From: Thermoleophilaceae bacterium
Lineage (GTDB): Bacteria > Actinomycetota > Thermoleophilia > Solirubrobacterales > Thermoleophilaceae
Assembly: GCA_013813135.1 (NCBI GenBank)
Contig: JACCSF010000179.1
Span: 1 to 7,435 of the forward strand
Direction of reading: 5' to 3'
DNA length: 7,435 bases
A program made the translations under genes and the position numbers. This document shows, one piece after another, positions 5,487 to 7,435 of the stretch (positions are counted from its first letter, which is position 1; each line of letters starts with the position of its first letter). The notes below the pieces were generated by a model. The model worked only from the letters and a program-made list of their open reading frames with translations, was not told where the DNA came from and searched no databases.

Positions 5487-6803
5487 TCAGGCCGGGACCC
5501 AGGTGTCCTTCGCGCCGCCGCCCTGTCCCGAGTTGACCACCATCGAGCCGCGCCGGAGCGCGACGCGGCTGATGCCGCCCGGCAGCACCCGCACCCCGCG
5601 ATCGTCCAGCACGGCGTAGGGACGCAGGTCGACGTGGCGCGGCTCGAGGCGCCCGTCGCAGACCGTGGGGTGGACCGATAGCGTCACGAGCTCCTGCGCC
5701 ACCCACTCATGCGGGTCGCGGTCGATCGCGTCACGCAGCCGCCGGCGCGTGGACTCGTCGGCATCCCGCCAGATCACCACGTCCTCTCCGCCCATCTCGC
5801 CGCGCGGCTTGACGACGAAGCACTCGAGGTCGGCGACCTCGGCGGCGGGGAGCGACGCGAGCGACGGCAGGAGGGGCTCCTGCTCGCAATAGAAGCGCAC
5901 CAGGTCGTCGACGTAGGGATGCACGAGCTTGTCGTCGGCCACTCCCGCGCCGGGGGCGTTGACGACCGTGAGCGTCCCGCGGACACACGGATCGATCAGC
6001 AGCTCCAGCGGGCTGCCTCTGAAGCGATCGTCGTCGGTGCGGTGGTAGACCACATCCACGGCGCGCGTGCGTCCGTCGAGCCAGGCGACGAGCCGCCCCT
6101 CACGCATCTGAAGGTCCGCGAGGCGCACCACCGGGGCGCACAGCTCCCGCGCGAGGCGCACGTGCTCCCACCAGGCTGCGGCGTCCGGCCCGTCGCTCAA
6201 CAGCACGATGCGCGGCTCCTCGACCGGGGAGGCGTCGCGGAGCGCCAGGGCCAGCTCGCCGTAGGCGAGCGTCAGGTCCGAGCGCGGCGGGTCGACCGGG
6301 AGCAGGTCCCGCAGGGTCTCGCGCGCGGCGACTGCGTACGCGAGGCCCGATGCCATGCGGACCTGGTCCTCGATGACGCGAAAGCGCCCGTCCGGGCAGC
6401 GCACCACGTCGAGGCCGGCGAAGGCGATCCACCGCGACACCGGAGCGCCGCGCATCGACGGCTCGTAGTGGGGGGAGCTCTCGACGATCGACCGCGGCAG
6501 GACGCCCGCGACCAGGGCCCGCTGATCTCCGTACACGTCGGCCACGAACGCGTCGAGCGCCCGCAGCCGCTGAGCCACCCCGACCTGGATCTCGGACCAC
6601 TCGCCGGCGGTCAGCACGCGCGGCACCGGATCGAGCGCGAACAGCCCGTCGGGAGCGGCGCCGAAGGAGACTCCACGGCCGCGCAGCCGTTCCTTGACGC
6701 GCGCCGCCAGGCCGGCCGGGTCGTCGAGCGCCTGCAGCAGCTCAGCGTACTGCGGACGCGCGCGACCGCCGTCGTCGTAGGCCTCGTCGTAGGGCGGCGG
6801 CAC
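5487..6803 (-). CDS. Circularly permuted ATP-grasp protein (COG2308 type), putative peptide ligase
   Basis: A 438-residue protein matching the circularly permuted ATP-grasp family along its whole length. It opens with PPPYDEAYDDGGRARPQY (2-19) and has VIEDQVRMASGLAYAV at 143-158, where most relatives have EDN-RTPSG. Next come VNAPGAGVADDK (281-292), the ATP-binding lysine region VVKPRGEMGGED (330-341, K332), EPRHVDLRPY (387-396), GGISRVAL (409-416) and the closing VNSGQGGGAKDTW (423-435). The family is predicted to form amide bonds using ATP and is usually encoded beside an alpha-E domain protein and a transglutaminase-like protease; its substrate is unknown. At 438 residues it is slightly shorter than the usual 460-490. 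GTG 6803 is chosen because the motif begins right after it and it lies 13 bases past the upstream stop; the open frame further upstream (to 7097) only shadows that neighbour. No downstream partner exists. Confidence 0.92.
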   Translation of the reverse strand: MPPPYDEAYDDGGRARPQYAELLQALDDPAGLAARVKERLRGRGVSFGAAPDGLFALDPVPRVLTAGEWSEIQVGVAQRLRALDAFVADVYGDQRALVAGVLPRSIVESSPHYEPSMRGAPVSRWIAFAGLDVVRCPDGRFRVIEDQVRMASGLAYAVAARETLRDLLPVDPPRSDLTLAYGELALALRDASPVEEPRIVLLSDGPDAAAWWEHVRLARELCAPVVRLADLQMREGRLVAWLDGRTRAVDVVYHRTDDDRFRGSPLELLIDPCVRGTLTVVNAPGAGVADDKLVHPYVDDLVRFYCEQEPLLPSLASLPAAEVADLECFVVKPRGEMGGEDVVIWRDADESTRRRLRDAIDRDPHEWVAQELVTLSVHPTVCDGRLEPRHVDLRPYAVLDDRGVRVLPGGISRVALRRGSMVVNSGQGGGAKDTWVPA

Positions 6804-6816
6804 CCGGCCCGCGTCG

Positions 6817-7435
6817 CTAGCCGGCGGCGATGGCTTGCTCGAGGCGAGCCTCGGCGCTGCGCACCGCGGCGCGCGCCTCCGCCCAGCTGGTACCGCTGTC
6901 GCGGCGCGCGGCCTGCGCCATGGTGCGGTATGCCGCGGCCGTTTCACGAGCAGCCTTCGCCACGGCCTCGCCGCCGAGCAGCGCCCCGAACCGGGCAGCC
7001 GCACGCTCGTGTGTCCGGGCAAGCGCCTCGGCCGCCGCGATTTGCGCTGGCTGGCGTCTCGCCCGCGCCAGGGTCGCGCGACCCTCGGTCCGGTCAAGGC
7101 GCAGCCGGCTGGCGGCCAGCCGCCGGCCCTCTTGAGCCTCGGCGACGGCGGACAGCGCGATGGTCCTCTGCGAGCCCAGCTCCAGCGTCGATGCCGACCG
7201 CTCGCAGAGCGCGAGCACGTTCGCGGCAGAGCCGCCCGATGCGGCGCAGGTGATCTCCACCTTGCCGGTCTGCGTCGGGATCACGTACCGAGCCGTGCGC
7301 CCCCCGGCCGCGGGAACGGCTTCGTGGCGCCAGGCCTCGTAGTCGCCCAGCAGGACGGGTGCGGCGCGATCGGAGCGCTGGAGGGCCTCGTCGCTGACGG
7401 CCACCGTCAGCCCGGAGGCGGCGTCGCGCTTCGGC
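6817..7435 (-). CDS. Alanine/arginine-rich helical protein of unknown function, N-terminus outside the window
   Basis: The reading frame is open through the right edge: codons before GTG 7404 continue as PKRDAASGLTVAVSDEALQ without a stop, so the gene very probably begins beyond 7435 (a start at GTG 7404 would give 195 residues). The visible first part is a small beta-type domain (DYEAWRHEAVPAAGGRTARYVI, broken here at its end, then TGKVEITCAAS and ALCERSASTLELG) with two cysteines that could pair. The remaining 120 or so residues are Ala/Arg/Glu-rich helices, probably coiled-coil, ending ARLEQAIAAG. I recall similar architecture in uncharacterised actinobacterial membrane proteins, with any membrane segment expected in the missing N-terminal part. 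It lies 13 bases upstream of the ATP-grasp gene on the same strand, so the two are probably one operon. Confidence 0.72.
   Translation of the reverse strand, partial: PKRDAASGLTVAVSDEALQRSDRAAPVLLGDYEAWRHEAVPAAGGRTARYVIPTQTGKVEITCAASGGSAANVLALCERSASTLELGSQRTIALSAVAEAQEGRRLAASRLRLDRTEGRATLARARRQPAQIAAAEALARTHERAAARFGALLGGEAVAKAARETAAAYRTMAQAARRDSGTSWAEARAAVRSAEARLEQAIAAG

Noticed and set aside
3945..5706. The upstream part of a long minus-strand frame that ends with the methyltransferase
   Set aside because: It is antisense to the regulator and lipoprotein genes and shows no domain; the methyltransferase starts at GTG 3942, fixed by the GTGA overlap.
5709..7253. A 514-codon + strand frame
   Set aside because: It is antisense to the ATP-grasp gene, whose family motifs span its full length on the minus strand.

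Overview
The window comes from a very GC-rich bacterial chromosome. The gene mix is a secreted PASTA protein, a DUF6812-like protein, a FadR-type GntR regulator, a short lipoprotein, a circularly permuted ATP-grasp protein, many GTG starts and gene-sized open frames on the opposite strand. This suggests an actinobacterium, and the protein types recall the Thermoleophilia/Solirubrobacterales. That placement is inference; no rRNA or marker gene is present.

Left part (1-974, + strand): somewhat lower in GC than the rest. It holds a secreted PASTA-domain protein (127-477), followed in another frame by a reading frame with two copies of a cysteine-containing domain (about 480-974). The two may be one secreted protein split by a frameshift. 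This block meets the next gene tail to tail, with a 32-base overlap.

Middle (943-4211, - strand, read right to left): a 90-residue DUF6812-like protein, then a membrane-anchored SAM methyltransferase overlapping it by 4 bases (GTGA), then, after a 75-base gap, a 771-residue secreted Asp-box (BNR) beta-propeller protein with its own strong Shine-Dalgarno. The first two are clearly co-translated; the third may belong to the same transcript.

Divergent pair (4212-4234): only 23 bases separate the DUF6812 start from a GntR/FadR regulator on the + strand. The two possible -10 boxes overlap, and a perfect 12-base palindrome lies just beside them. The regulator (4235-5004) is interrupted by a frameshift between its DNA-binding and FCD domains near a C-rich run. 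A small lipoprotein gene follows 10 bases later (5015-5482).

Right part (5487-7435, - strand): a circularly permuted ATP-grasp (COG2308-type) gene, preceded 13 bases upstream by an alanine-rich helical protein whose beginning lies outside the window. The lipoprotein and ATP-grasp genes converge with 4 bases between stops.

No RNA gene, CRISPR array, insertion sequence or convincing intrinsic terminator was found. There is no gene-free stretch over 300 bases. The most notable points are the duplicated-domain protein without its own signal peptide, the broken regulator, and the compact divergent control region. I see no complete new multi-gene system that can be claimed from sequence alone.
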